A stretch of DNA of 64,000 bases, taken from positions 62,001-126,000 of the forward strand of contig NZ_FZOW01000009.1 in assembly GCF_900188125.1 (NCBI RefSeq), written 5' to 3'. Positions 9,467 to 17,828 of the stretch are shown in pieces. Position 1 is the first letter of the stretch. Each line of letters begins with the position of its first letter. Position numbers and translations under genes: made by a program. The notes under the pieces are model-generated. The model worked only from the letters and a program-made list of their open reading frames with translations, was not told the origin of the DNA and did no database searches. This DNA is from Rhodococcoides kyotonense (GTDB taxonomy: Bacteria; Actinomycetota; Actinomycetes; Mycobacteriales; Mycobacteriaceae).

Positions 9467-10291
9467 ATGGCAGAGAAGGTCTGGTTCATCACAGGTACGT
9501 CCCGAGGATTCGGGCGAGAGTGGGCGATTGCAGCTCTCGATCGGGGTGACAAGGTTGCCGCGACGGCCAGGGACATCTCCACTCTCACCGACCTCACCGA
9601 GAAGTACGGCGACGCCGTGCTCCCGATCGCACTGGACGTCACCGATCGGGCTGCCGACTTCGCGGCAGTGAAACAGGCCCACGACCACTTCGGCAGGCTC
9701 GACGTCGTCGTCAACAACGCCGGATACGGCCTCTTCGGATTCGTCGAGGAGGTCAGCGAACAGCAGGCGCGGGATCAGTTGGACACCAACGTGTTCGGCG
9801 CATTGTGGGTCACCCAGGCGGCGTTGCCGTTCCTTCGGGAACAGGGTAGCGGACACATTCTCCAGGTGTCGTCCATCGGCGGTATCAGCGCCTTCCAGAA
9901 CGTCGGGCTCTATCACGCGTCGAAGTGGGCGTTGGAGGGGTTCTCGCAGTCGCTCGCGCAGGAGGTCGCGTCGTTCGGCATTCACGTGACGCTGATCGAA
10001 CCCGGAGGATTCTCGACGGATTGGAGTGGACCGTCGTCGAAGCGTGCCACGGAACTGCCCGCATACGCGGATGCTCACGCGGCGGCCGATGCCGCACGCG
10101 CGCAACGAACGTCGAAGCCCGGCGATCCCGCGGCGTCCGCCCGCGCACTACTGAAGGTCGTCGACGCGGAGAAGCCCCCGCTACGAGTGTTCTTCGGTGA
10201 GGCGCCTCTCGCGATTGCCAAGGCGGATTACGCAAGCCGGCTCGCGACTTGGGAAGAGTGGCAACCTGTTTCGATCGAAGCTCAGGGCTGA
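9467..10291 (+). CDS. Short-chain dehydrogenase/reductase (SDR)
   Basis: This 274-residue classical SDR has the cofactor motif TGTSRGFG near the N-terminus, NNAGYG, and the catalytic Ser and YxxxK in VSSIGG and YHASKWALEG. The Arg following the glycine motif and ATARDI suggest NADP(H) preference, which is inference. The C-terminal part (LKVVDAEKPPLRVFFGEAPL) is typical of the large oxidoreductase subgroup annotated only as SDR. The start is ATG 9467; a longer in-frame extension overlaps the thiolase terminator. Substrate is unknown. A strong hairpin follows. Confidence 0.88.
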   Translation: MAEKVWFITGTSRGFGREWAIAALDRGDKVAATARDISTLTDLTEKYGDAVLPIALDVTDRAADFAAVKQAHDHFGRLDVVVNNAGYGLFGFVEEVSEQQARDQLDTNVFGALWVTQAALPFLREQGSGHILQVSSIGGISAFQNVGLYHASKWALEGFSQSLAQEVASFGIHVTLIEPGGFSTDWSGPSSKRATELPAYADAHAAADAARAQRTSKPGDPAASARALLKVVDAEKPPLRVFFGEAPLAIAKADYASRLATWEEWQPVSIEAQG

Positions 10292-10298
10292 CAGACGC

Positions 10299-10339
10299 GT
10301 CCGGGCCCCGCGGCGCATTGTGCGACACGGGGCCCGGAC
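10299..10339 (+). terminator. GC-rich hairpin after the SDR gene
   Basis: A perfect 12 bp stem (10299-10310 with 10328-10339) begins 8 bp after the SDR stop and ends 16 bp before the next start codon. It should separate the SDR transcript from the DUF503 gene. Confidence 0.65.
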
Positions 10340-10355
10340 TCTAGGCTTGCGTCCG

Positions 10356-10652
10356 ATGTGGATCGGATGGATCGAACTCGACTTCCTGCTGGGCGATGTG
10401 CACTCCTTGAAGGAGAAACGCTCGCTCGTTCGCCCTGTCGTCGCCGAGTTGCAACGCAAGTTCTCGGTGTCGGTAGCCGAAGTCGATCACCTCGACCTCC
10501 ACCGACGCGCGGGTATCGGAGCGTCGGTCGTGGCGGCGGATTCCGCGCACGTGTCCGAGGTACTGGACCGGATCGAACGCCAGGGATCGGCTCGACCCGA
10601 GGTGCAACTCATCGGTGCGCGTCGCCGCATCATCAGGGCCGACGACATCTGA
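10356..10652 (+). CDS. DUF503 (YlxP-like) small protein
   Basis: This 98-residue protein begins with MWIGWIELDFLLGDVHSLKEKRS, of which SLKEKRS followed by the paired strand VSVAEVDHLD is diagnostic for the DUF503/YlxP family. The family has a small alpha/beta fold and no firmly assigned function, although in many genomes it sits near translation and ribosome maturation genes; here it does not. ATG 10356 is chosen because homology begins at that residue. It is flanked by hairpins on both sides, so it is probably a single-gene transcript. Confidence 0.88.
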   Translation: MWIGWIELDFLLGDVHSLKEKRSLVRPVVAELQRKFSVSVAEVDHLDLHRRAGIGASVVAADSAHVSEVLDRIERQGSARPEVQLIGARRRIIRADDI

Positions 10653-10667
10653 CACCACTTGCCGACA

Positions 10668-10707
10668 CCGATGCCGGCCGTCACACGTGCGTGACGGCCG
10701 GCATCGG
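10668..10707. terminator. Bidirectional hairpin terminator
   Basis: A perfect 17 bp inverted repeat (10668-10684 with 10691-10707, loop ACGTGC) lies between the convergent ends of the DUF503 gene and the inositol dehydrogenase-like gene, where it can serve both strands. Confidence 0.8.
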
Positions 10708-10724
10708 GTGGAGCGTCGTCGATG

Positions 10725-11750
10725 TCAGATGGACGAACGCGCCACCATCTCGACTGCGACGCGCTCGCCGGTCTCGAGTGACTTCACACCCGCGGCGCAC
10801 ACCGCTGCTGCGGCGTAGCCGTCCCATGCACCGGGTCCGTCGATGTAGTTTCCGGTCTCGGCGCCTGCCTGGACCGCGTTGACCCACCGCTGGATCTCCG
10901 TGTCGTACGCCTGGCCGAAGCGTTCCTTGAACGACGGGGTGATGGTGCCGCCCCACGTGCCGGGCTTGCTCTTGCGGACCAGACCGACGTCGAGTCCGAT
11001 CATCGCGCTACCGAGTTCGGCAACGACCTCGGTGCGCACCTCGTAGGCGACACCGGTGGTGACGAAGACCTCGGCGTCGACGTGGCGGCCGGACTCGGTC
11101 GCGAACAGTGCGATCTGCGGATCCTGGAGTCCCTCGGGCGCGCTCGCGTTCGCCGACGGCTTGATGATCTGCACCGACGTGATTTCCTCGTCGAGCAGGA
11201 AGCGAGTCACGTCGACCTCGTGGACGAGCGAGTCCTTGACGATCATCGCGCTGTCGAAGTTCGGCGGAACCGTCGGATTGCGGTGTGCGCAGTGCACGAC
11301 GAGCGGGCGACCGATGTCACCGGAGTCGATGAGCGACTTGAGCTCGGCGTACTCGTTGTCGAAGCGACGCATGAACCCGACCTGGATGAGTGTCTTACCC
11401 AGTGCCGCTTCGGCTTTCACGACGGCGAGCGAGGTCTCGACCTCGGTGGTCAGCGGCTTCTCGCACAGAACCGGCTTGCCGTGCTCGAGGCACGCAAGGA
11501 GCTGCTTCTCGTGAGTGGGCCCCGGGGTAGCGAGCAGGACCGCGTCGACCTCGGGGTCGGCGATCGCGTCGAAGGGGTCGGCGATGGCGCGACACCCGGG
11601 GATCGTCGCAGCGAGTTCTTCGGCCTTCTCGGCGAAGAAGTCGTTCACGACGGCAACGCGAGCACCGGCGATCTTGTTCGTGATGCGGGCGACGTGGTCG
11701 GCGCCCATCATTCCGACGCCGAGGACGGCGATGCGGAGTTCGTTCGACAT
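10725..11750 (-). CDS. iolG: Inositol 2-dehydrogenase-like Gfo/Idh/MocA oxidoreductase
   Basis: The 341-residue protein has an N-terminal Rossmann motif ([11 protein letters not shown]), the catalytic lysine motif CEKPLTTE near residue 98, and the Gfo/Idh/MocA segment [13 protein letters not shown] with the Asp and His used in catalysis. These features match IolG, which oxidises myo-inositol to scyllo-inosose with NAD. The relaxed specificity of the family means another cyclitol or sugar is possible. The ATG at 11750 follows the downstream end of the sugar isomerase gene in the same direction by 33 bp, forming an operon with it, probably under the divergent LacI regulator. Confidence 0.85.
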   Translation of the reverse strand: MSNELRIAVLGVGMMGADHVARITNKIAGARVAVVNDFFAEKAEELAATIPGCRAIADPFDAIADPEVDAVLLATPGPTHEKQLLACLEHGKPVLCEKPLTTEVETSLAVVKAEAALGKTLIQVGFMRRFDNEYAELKSLIDSGDIGRPLVVHCAHRNPTVPPNFDSAMIVKDSLVHEVDVTRFLLDEEITSVQIIKPSANASAPEGLQDPQIALFATESGRHVDAEVFVTTGVAYEVRTEVVAELGSAMIGLDVGLVRKSKPGTWGGTITPSFKERFGQAYDTEIQRWVNAVQAGAETGNYIDGPGAWDGYAAAAVCAAGVKSLETGERVAVEMVARSSI

Positions 11751-11783
11751 GTAAATCTCTTTCCTGGAGAGTGCGGCTGCGCG

Positions 11784-12707
11784 CTACTTGAAGGTGACGG
11801 ACGGGATGCCGCAGGAGCTGAGGTACTTCTGCGTACGCTGAGCGATCGGCAGTGGAACCTCCGGGGCGCAGGGGTACATGTCCTGCTCGACGATCGCGAA
11901 GATGTCCGCGGTCAGTTTGCCCTCGTCCGCGAGGCGCTCGATGGTGCCGAGCAGCGGGGGCATGTCCGGGATGCCGAGCGGAGGCTCGGTCATCGCGCCC
12001 AGCTTGCACGCCTCGCCGAACGGCAGGTCCTCGGCTTCGACCTTCGCGCGAACCTCGACGTTGACCTGCTTGAGGTGCAGGTAACCGATGCGCTCGGGGG
12101 CACGCTCGATGATCGCGATGTTGTCGCCACCGCAGTAGCTGATGTGGCCGGTGTCGAGACACAGGTTCACGAATTCGCTCGACGTGCCATCGAGGAACCG
12201 GTAGACGTTCTCCTCGGTATCGACATGACTGTCGGCGTGCGGGTGGTACTGCGCCTTGACGCCGTACTGCTCGAACATCCGCTTGCCGAGCTCGTTCATG
12301 CCCTCGGTCTTCTTGCGCCACTGATCTGCGGTGAGGTTGCGGTCCTCGAGGACTGCACCGGTGCCGGGGTCGCGCCACATCTCGGGAATGACGACGACGT
12401 GCTTGCCACCCACGGCTGCGGTCAGCTTGGCGACGTCCTCGATCTGCGACCAGACGGCATCCCAGGAGTCGTCCTGATGCAGGTGCTCGAAGACCGTGCC
12501 TGCGGAGAGCTTCAAGCTGTGAGCCGCGAGCTCGTCGGAGAGCTGCTTGGGATCGGTGGGCAGGTAACCGAATGGACCGAGTTCGATCCATTCGTACCCC
12601 GAAGCCGAGACCTCGTCGAGGAATCGGGTGTACGGCGTCTGCTGTGGATCCTCCGGGAACCACACGCCCCACGAATCCGGTGCAGATCCAACGCGGATCA
12701 CGCTCAT
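11784..12707 (-). CDS. Sugar phosphate isomerase/epimerase, IolE/IolH-like TIM barrel
   Basis: This 307-residue protein is a xylose isomerase-like TIM barrel. It opens with GSAPDSWGVWFPEDP and carries metal-ligand candidates in HVVVIPEMW, AQYHPHADSH, NLCLDTGHISY and HLKQVN, the pattern of inosose dehydratase/isomerase relatives (IolE, IolI, IolH). It is the first gene of a two-gene operon with iolG, so a role after cyclitol oxidation is likely. The ATG at 12707 has GAAAGG a few bases upstream. I cannot decide between dehydratase and isomerase activity from sequence alone. Confidence 0.8.
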   Translation of the reverse strand: MSVIRVGSAPDSWGVWFPEDPQQTPYTRFLDEVSASGYEWIELGPFGYLPTDPKQLSDELAAHSLKLSAGTVFEHLHQDDSWDAVWSQIEDVAKLTAAVGGKHVVVIPEMWRDPGTGAVLEDRNLTADQWRKKTEGMNELGKRMFEQYGVKAQYHPHADSHVDTEENVYRFLDGTSSEFVNLCLDTGHISYCGGDNIAIIERAPERIGYLHLKQVNVEVRAKVEAEDLPFGEACKLGAMTEPPLGIPDMPPLLGTIERLADEGKLTADIFAIVEQDMYPCAPEVPLPIAQRTQKYLSSCGIPSVTFK

Positions 12708-12761
12708 GGTTGTCCTTTCGACGAGCTCGGGTTGCGGTGAAGCCCGAGTGAAGTGAGAATC

Positions 12762-12788
12762 TGACGCGCGTTACTGACGCGCTTCAGT
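12762..12788. promoter_or_regulatory. Tandem palindromic LacI-type operator candidates
   Basis: Two near-palindromes with CG at the centre lie side by side: 12762-12773 (TGACGCGCGTTA, 10 of 12 symmetric) and 12773-12788 (ACTGACGCGCTTCAGT, 14 of 16 symmetric). They share a direct repeat CTGACGCGC at 12761-12769 and 12774-12782. A central CG is the hallmark of LacI-family operators. They sit 55-80 bp upstream of the isomerase start and beside the divergent lacI gene, which fits repression of both. Confidence 0.55.
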
Positions 12789-12813
12789 CGCATACTATTG
12801 TGACTCGATGTGT

Positions 12814-12829
12814 GATTGTCAAGACAATC
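12814..12829. promoter_or_regulatory. Perfect inverted repeat near the lacI start
   Basis: GATTGTC and GACAATC flank an AA spacer, giving a perfect 7 bp inverted repeat 41 bp upstream of the lacI start codon. It could be a second operator or part of the lacI promoter. Confidence 0.4.
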
Positions 12830-12870
12830 TGTCGAGACGTCTTGGGCGGTCACGTACGACAGGAGGCCAC

Positions 12871-13905
12871 GTGCAGAAGTCCATCGATACATCCGAGCTC
12901 TCGCCTCGCCGACGCACGACGATGGCCGAGGTCGCAGAGCGTGCCGGGGTGTCGCGGACGCTCGTGTCGCTGATCTTCAGCGACAAGCCAGGAGCCTCGG
13001 ACGAAACACGTCAGAGGGTTCTGCGCGCCGCCGACGAATTGAACTATCAACCGGACCGAGCAGCTCAACTGCTTGCGCGAGGCAGAAGTCGCACACTCGG
13101 AGTCCTGACCGACGTCAAGCAGACTTTTCAGGCCGAGATGATCGGCACGGTCTACGACGCAGCCGAGGAAGCCGGCTACGACGTGCTTCTGTCGGCCAGT
13201 GGGCCGACGCGTGACGAGCGCAAAGCAATCGAGGCGTTGCTCAGCCATCGTTGCGAGGGGCTGATTCTGTTCAACCCGATGTCCGACTCGGACTACCTCA
13301 GGTCGGTCGGTTCTCGTGCCGCTCTCACGATCGTGGGTCGCAAAGTATCCGACGCCGAGGTGGGCACCGTCCGCTCAGCGGACGGGAAGGGCATCCGGCA
13401 GTCCGTCGACCATCTGGTTGCCCTGGGTCACCGCGAGATCGTGCACGTCGACGGCGGAGAGCACTCGGTGTCGATCGACCGTCGGAACGCATACATCGAG
13501 TCGATGCGGGCCCACGGTCTCGGCGACCACGTACGCGTCGTGGCGGGAGCGCACGACGAATCCGCGGGCGCCGCGGCCGCGTCGTACATTCTCGAGGATT
13601 CGTCGCTGCCGACGGCCATCATGGCCGGCAACGACCGCAGCGCACTCGGAATCATGGACGTTCTGACCAAAGCAGGCGTGTCCATTCCCGGCGACATCTC
13701 CATCGTGGGGTACGACGACGCCCCGCTGTCGAGTCTGTCGCGTATCGATCTCACGACGGTCCGTCAGGACAGCGCCGAACTCGCTCGAAAAGCTCTGGAG
13801 TTCACCGTCACTCGCCTCGACGACGCGGATGCCGAGGTCGGCGACAGTGTCATCGAGCCGGAGTTGATCGTACGAGGGACTACCGGCCCGGCAAGGCCGT
13901 CGTAA
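12871..13905 (+). CDS. LacI-family transcriptional regulator
   Basis: This 344-residue regulator has a helix-turn-helix at MAEVAERAGVSRTLVSLIFSDKPGASDETRQRV and the LacI hinge helix QPDRAAQLLARGRSRTLG, followed by a periplasmic-binding-protein-like ligand domain ending with the usual VGYDDAPLSSL and LTTVRQD segments. The start is GTG 12871, four bases after AGGAGG. It is divergent from the isomerase-iolG operon and separated from it by palindromes, so it most likely senses a cyclitol or sugar and represses that operon and itself. Confidence 0.9.
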   Translation: MQKSIDTSELSPRRRTTMAEVAERAGVSRTLVSLIFSDKPGASDETRQRVLRAADELNYQPDRAAQLLARGRSRTLGVLTDVKQTFQAEMIGTVYDAAEEAGYDVLLSASGPTRDERKAIEALLSHRCEGLILFNPMSDSDYLRSVGSRAALTIVGRKVSDAEVGTVRSADGKGIRQSVDHLVALGHREIVHVDGGEHSVSIDRRNAYIESMRAHGLGDHVRVVAGAHDESAGAAAASYILEDSSLPTAIMAGNDRSALGIMDVLTKAGVSIPGDISIVGYDDAPLSSLSRIDLTTVRQDSAELARKALEFTVTRLDDADAEVGDSVIEPELIVRGTTGPARPS

Positions 13906-13930
13906 GCGACACTGTGCTGGGGCTCCCTGG

Positions 13931-14698
13931 CTACGCTCCCTGCCCGCTGGACATCTCGCTCACGAGGGATTCGACGCGAACGAGGGCCGATGATGCTGTG
14001 GCAGTGTCGATCTGCAGGTGGAGGGTGTCTCCGTCGCGGTGCGACCGCACTCGAACGTCGTCGCCCTGCAACACGGCGCCGACGTGTTCGACGATGGCCC
14101 GGTGCGGCTTCGCGACGAACGCCGGGTCTTCTGCGAGCGCGTCCTCGACGGGTTGCCAGTAGATCGCGTTGTTGACGTGGCCCAGTCGATCGAAGTCGGT
14201 CGATCGGGTCGCGAACGCTGTCGAACGGGTCTCGGCTGCGTCGTCGAACGGATGCAAGTGAGCTTTCCAACGGAGTCGGTGTTCGGTGGTGTGCTCGAGC
14301 ATCGGGGCCATGAATCGATCGGTCATCCGGCTGGGACGGCCGGTCGTGGGATCGATGTGGATGAGGAAGGCCTCGGTCTCGATCAGTCCGCCGCGGTCAC
14401 CCTCGATCCGAACCCGCATGTTGCACCAGCGGTTCGACAACGCCGACGACCATCGTTGCAGAGTGACGTTCTCGCGGAAGACGATCGGCCGAAGGACGTC
14501 GATCACCGTGCGTCGCACGATCCAGGCGCCGTGGAGGTGGCCGTCGTCGGACGCATCGAGTTGATCGAACGCGATGTCCTGTAGGTACCGCGCGACCGCG
14601 TCGAGCCTCAGCCGATCGCCGACGTCGGTGTCGCCGAGGCGAACGGTCCATGTCCTCTCGAACGCGGGCGTTCCATGCGCCCGTTCCGGCAGGGGCAA
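13931..14698 (-). CDS. Acyl-CoA/acyl-ACP thioesterase-like hotdog protein
   Basis: This protein of about 255 residues has two hotdog-like halves. The first contains FERTWTVRLGDTDVGDRLRLDAVARYLQDIAFDQL and the second FDRLGHVNNAIYWQPVEDAL, where HVNNAIYW is the acyl-ACP thioesterase-type motif. It probably hydrolyses an acyl-CoA thioester. It is divergent from fadA6 and may share the KstR2 box there, suggesting work on steroid-derived acyl-CoAs. The start is uncertain: homology-like sequence continues upstream of the TTG at 14698, and a good GAGGAG site precedes an ATC codon at 14729-14731 rather than any standard start. Confidence 0.7.
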   Translation of the reverse strand: MPLPERAHGTPAFERTWTVRLGDTDVGDRLRLDAVARYLQDIAFDQLDASDDGHLHGAWIVRRTVIDVLRPIVFRENVTLQRWSSALSNRWCNMRVRIEGDRGGLIETEAFLIHIDPTTGRPSRMTDRFMAPMLEHTTEHRLRWKAHLHPFDDAAETRSTAFATRSTDFDRLGHVNNAIYWQPVEDALAEDPAFVAKPHRAIVEHVGAVLQGDDVRVRSHRDGDTLHLQIDTATASSALVRVESLVSEMSSGQGA

Positions 14699-14797
14699 CC
14701 TGGACGCGATGTAATCGGCTGACTGGGCGATGGTCTTGGCTCCTCGAGTCGTGGTGGGTGACAGGCTAACAAACCATCGGCGCCGAATCCGCTGCCG

Positions 14798-14811
14798 AAC
14801 AATTGCTTGGT
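14798..14811. promoter_or_regulatory. KstR2-box candidate upstream of fadA6
   Basis: AACAATTGCTTGGT matches the published KstR2 consensus AnCAAGnnCTTGnT at all but one fixed position (T for G in the left half). It lies 38 bp upstream of the fadA6 start and between fadA6 and the divergent thioesterase gene. Confidence 0.65.
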
Positions 14812-14849
14812 TGTTACGATCGCACCGACCAGCGATTGCGAGGAGAACG

Positions 14850-16001
14850 ATGCCCGAGGCATACGTCGTCGACGCCGTGCGGACCCCCGTCGGGAAGCGA
14901 GGCGGAGCTCTGTCGGCGCTACATCCGGCCGACTTGGGGGCGCGCGTACTTCGCGCACTGCTCGACCGAACTCCGATCGATCCAGTCGATGTAGACGACG
15001 TCGTGTTCGGGTGCGTCGATGCCATCGGCCCGCAGGCCGGAAACATCGCCCGAACGTCCTGGTTGGCTGCGGGGTACCCCGAGGAAGTCCCGGGAGTCAC
15101 CGTCGATCGCCAGTGCGGATCGAGCCAGCAGGCAATCCATTTCGCGGCGCAGGCGATCATGAGCGGCACTGCGGATCTTGTCGTCGCAGGCGGTGTACAG
15201 AACATGTCCGCGATACCGATCGCGGCAGCGATGGCAGCCGGTCGCGACTACGGCTTCGACACGCCGTTCGACGGGTCGGCGGGGTGGGTCCACCGGTACG
15301 GCAAACAGGAAGTCTCCCAGTTCCGTGGCGCCGAGATGATCGCCGACAGATGGAACGTCACCCGCGAGGAGATGGAGCTGTTCGCGCTGGCCAGCCACGG
15401 GCGTGCACGTCACGCCATGGCCACCGGACGTTTCGATCGAGAGCTTGTGGCCGTCGACGGCACCACGATCGACGAAGGCCCCAGAGCCACAACACTGGAA
15501 AAGATGGCGGCACTTCCCACACTCGTCGACGGCGGCCGTCTGACCGCGGCGCTGGCGAGCCAGATTTCCGACGGCGCCAGCGCGACGCTGCTGGCCTCCG
15601 AGGCCGCGGTCCGCGAGCATAGCCTGATCCCCCGAGCGCGCCTGCATCACATCAGCGCGCGGGGTAGCGATCCGATCATGATGCTCAGCGCTCCGATTCC
15701 GGCCACGAAGCATGCGCTGAAGCGCACGGGTCTGTCGATCGACGACATCGACGTGGTCGAGATCAACGAGGCGTTCGCGCCGGTGGTGCTGGCATGGATC
15801 AGGGAGATCGGCGCAGACCCCGCGCGCGTCAACGTCAACGGCGGTGCCATTGCGCTGGGCCACCCACTCGGTGCGACCGGTGCGAAGCTGTTCGCGACTC
15901 TGCTGTGCGAGCTCGAACGCAGCGGCGGACGCTACGGGCTGCAGACCGTGTGCGAAGGCGGTGGCACAGCGAACGTCACCGTCGTCGAACGGCTGGGCTG
16001 A
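14850..16001 (+). CDS. fadA6: Steroid C/D-ring thiolase FadA6
   Basis: This 383-residue thiolase is strikingly similar to M. tuberculosis FadA6 (Rv3556c) as I recall it. Shared blocks include GYPEEVPGVTVDRQCGSSQQ with the nucleophilic Cys89, AGGVQNMS, HRYGKQEVSQFRG, and NGGAIALGHPLGATGAKLF, with CEGGGTAN at the C-terminus replacing the usual CxG motif. FadA6 performs a thiolytic step after opening of the last steroid ring in HIP-CoA breakdown. The start is ATG 14850 with AGGAGAA upstream. Its 3' end overlaps the convergent ipdC by 26 bp. Confidence 0.9.
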   Translation: MPEAYVVDAVRTPVGKRGGALSALHPADLGARVLRALLDRTPIDPVDVDDVVFGCVDAIGPQAGNIARTSWLAAGYPEEVPGVTVDRQCGSSQQAIHFAAQAIMSGTADLVVAGGVQNMSAIPIAAAMAAGRDYGFDTPFDGSAGWVHRYGKQEVSQFRGAEMIADRWNVTREEMELFALASHGRARHAMATGRFDRELVAVDGTTIDEGPRATTLEKMAALPTLVDGGRLTAALASQISDGASATLLASEAAVREHSLIPRARLHHISARGSDPIMMLSAPIPATKHALKRTGLSIDDIDVVEINEAFAPVVLAWIREIGADPARVNVNGGAIALGHPLGATGAKLFATLLCELERSGGRYGLQTVCEGGGTANVTVVERLG

Positions 16002-17073
16002 CGGACTCCGATCGATCCAGCACGGTACCGAGCCGCTCGATCGTGGTCACGGCGTCGGCGACGATGGTCTCGATCAACGTCTGCACGCTCGGCAGGTCGT
16101 CGAGCACACCGACCACCTGTCCCGACGCCAGTACGCCGGCGTTCGTATCACCCTCCACCAGACCGGATTTGAGCAGCATCGGAGTATTGGCGGCCATGAG
16201 CACCTGCGCCCAACTCAGCTCGCGACCGTGCCGCATGCGGATTCCGTCTCGAAGCATCGAGCGCCACGTCATGCCGGTCATCTTCTTGAACTGCGCAGCA
16301 TTCCGTGCCGCGTGTGCGAAACCTACTGCACGCGAACTCGATTCGAGTGACTCGACAAGTGGCGTCCTGAGCACCCGGTGTGGCATCCCATCGACCCGTG
16401 TGGACACGACCGTTCCGTCGAGCCCGGACGCGAGGTACTTCTGCTTCACGGCGTCGGGAACGGTGGATTCCTGCGTCAACAGAAATCGTGTGCCCATCGC
16501 GACTCCTGCTGCGCCATAGGACAATGCGGCGGCCAATCCCCTGCCGTCGAAGAATCCTCCGGCAGCGACGACGGGTATGTCGACGGCATCGAGCACCGAC
16601 GGCAACAACAGCGTCGTCGCGACCGGCCCGGTGTGTCCGCCCCCTTCTCCCCCTTGCACGACGACGGCATCAGCTCCCCACTGCGCAACCTTACGCGCAT
16701 GTTTCGCCGCGCCGACCGACGGAATGACCACTGTCCCAGCCAGTTTGAGCGCTTCGATCAACTCCGGTCTCGGTGCCAGCGCGAACGACGCCACGCGAAC
16801 CTTCTCGCGGATCAACAGATCGACTCGCTCCCGGGCATCCCCTGCGTCCGCTCGAAGGTTCACACCGAACGGTCGCGTCGTTGCACTCTTGGTCTTCGCG
16901 ATTGCGACAACCAATTCGTCGTAGGTCATCGTCGCCGATGCCAGGATCCCCAGTCCACCGGCATTCGCGGTCGCCGCAACGAGGCGGGGGCCTGCCACCC
17001 ATCCCATTCCCGTCTGCACGATCGGATGGCGAATCCCGACGAGCTCGGTCAGTGGCGTGGACAACGTCGTCAC
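15976..17073 (-). CDS. ipdC: FMN-dependent oxidoreductase IpdC (nitronate monooxygenase-like)
   Basis: This 365-residue TIM-barrel flavoprotein shows PIVQTGMGWVAGPRLVAATANAGGLGILAS at the N-terminus, GADAVVVQGGEGGGHTG and VPVVAAGGFFDGRGLAAALSYGA, the FMN-binding pattern of the 2-nitropropane dioxygenase family. In this context it matches Rv3553, IpdC, which acts as an unsaturated-acyl-CoA reductase on the hydroxy-methyl-indanone CoA intermediate of HIP degradation. Its start codon is a GTG at 17073 overlapping the ipdB stop (GTGA), so translation is coupled. Confidence 0.88.
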   Translation of the reverse strand: MTTLSTPLTELVGIRHPIVQTGMGWVAGPRLVAATANAGGLGILASATMTYDELVVAIAKTKSATTRPFGVNLRADAGDARERVDLLIREKVRVASFALAPRPELIEALKLAGTVVIPSVGAAKHARKVAQWGADAVVVQGGEGGGHTGPVATTLLLPSVLDAVDIPVVAAGGFFDGRGLAAALSYGAAGVAMGTRFLLTQESTVPDAVKQKYLASGLDGTVVSTRVDGMPHRVLRTPLVESLESSSRAVGFAHAARNAAQFKKMTGMTWRSMLRDGIRMRHGRELSWAQVLMAANTPMLLKSGLVEGDTNAGVLASGQVVGVLDDLPSVQTLIETIVADAVTTIERLGTVLDRSESVSPAVRRR

Positions 17074-17828
17074 GACGACGGAACCTCCTTCTCACGAATG
17101 CCGCGCGGATCGAGCACGTCCCGGATCAACTCGAGTTCGGATTCCGTCGGCACGCGAGTCTCGGTATGGCCTGCGACCGGCAGATCGAACGATGTGGCAG
17201 CACGGACGTCGTCGACCGTCACACCTGGGTGCACCGACCGCAGTCGCATCGACCTGCCGGGTCCGTCGAAGTCGAAGACACCCAGGTTGCTGACGACGCG
17301 GTGTACGTCGACGAAGCGTGCGGCCGGATCGTCCCTCAACTTGTCGTACCCCACTCCCGACACCATGTCGACGGCGTCGACGAACACCCGGGAGGAATGT
17401 CGCGGCACCCAGTAGCTGGTTCGGTGGTTGATCGTGTTGCCCGGCCCGCCGCGGACACCGAACATCTGACGCGTCGGCCGAGCATGATCGCCGAGGCACG
17501 AGATGTTCTGGTTTCCGTAGCGGTCGATCTGGTTCGCGCCCATGACCACGTGACGTCGGCCGCTGGCGACGACGTCGAACACCGCGCGGTACGGAATCCA
17601 TCCTTCGATCGCTCCGCTGTCGCCGAGTGCAGGCGTGTCGGCCAGCAGGTATGCCTCGCCGTCCGACAACAGAAGATCGGGCTCGGTGGTCAACCGCGCG
17701 AGTCGCGCTCCCAAGCTCGGTATCGGAGCCATCGGGCTGGCGAGGATCTCCCCCGAACCGAGAAACAGGTCGGCGCACGCGGCGATGCATGTCTCGGCTC
17801 TCGTCGCCGTCGCGGTCACCGCAGTCAT
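17070..17828 (-). CDS. ipdB: COCHEA-CoA hydrolase subunit IpdB
   Basis: This 252-residue protein is a CoA-transferase-fold beta subunit. Recognisable parts are MAPIPSLGARLARLTTEPDLLLSDGEA, GANQIDRYGNQN, VRGGPGNTINHRTSYWVPRH and GVFDFDGPGRSMRLRSVHPGV, matching Rv3552 (IpdB). With IpdA it forms the hydrolase that opens the final steroid ring; despite the fold it is not a true CoA transferase. Its ATG at 17828 overlaps the ipdA stop by 4 bp (ATGA). Confidence 0.92.
   Translation of the reverse strand: MTAVTATATRAETCIAACADLFLGSGEILASPMAPIPSLGARLARLTTEPDLLLSDGEAYLLADTPALGDSGAIEGWIPYRAVFDVVASGRRHVVMGANQIDRYGNQNISCLGDHARPTRQMFGVRGGPGNTINHRTSYWVPRHSSRVFVDAVDMVSGVGYDKLRDDPAARFVDVHRVVSNLGVFDFDGPGRSMRLRSVHPGVTVDDVRAATSFDLPVAGHTETRVPTESELELIRDVLDPRGIREKEVPSS

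Noticed and set aside
8099..10105. 668-codon open frame on the minus strand
   Set aside because: It is antisense to the thiolase and SDR genes, rich in Arg, Asp and Gly without motifs, and arises from high GC3 of the real genes.
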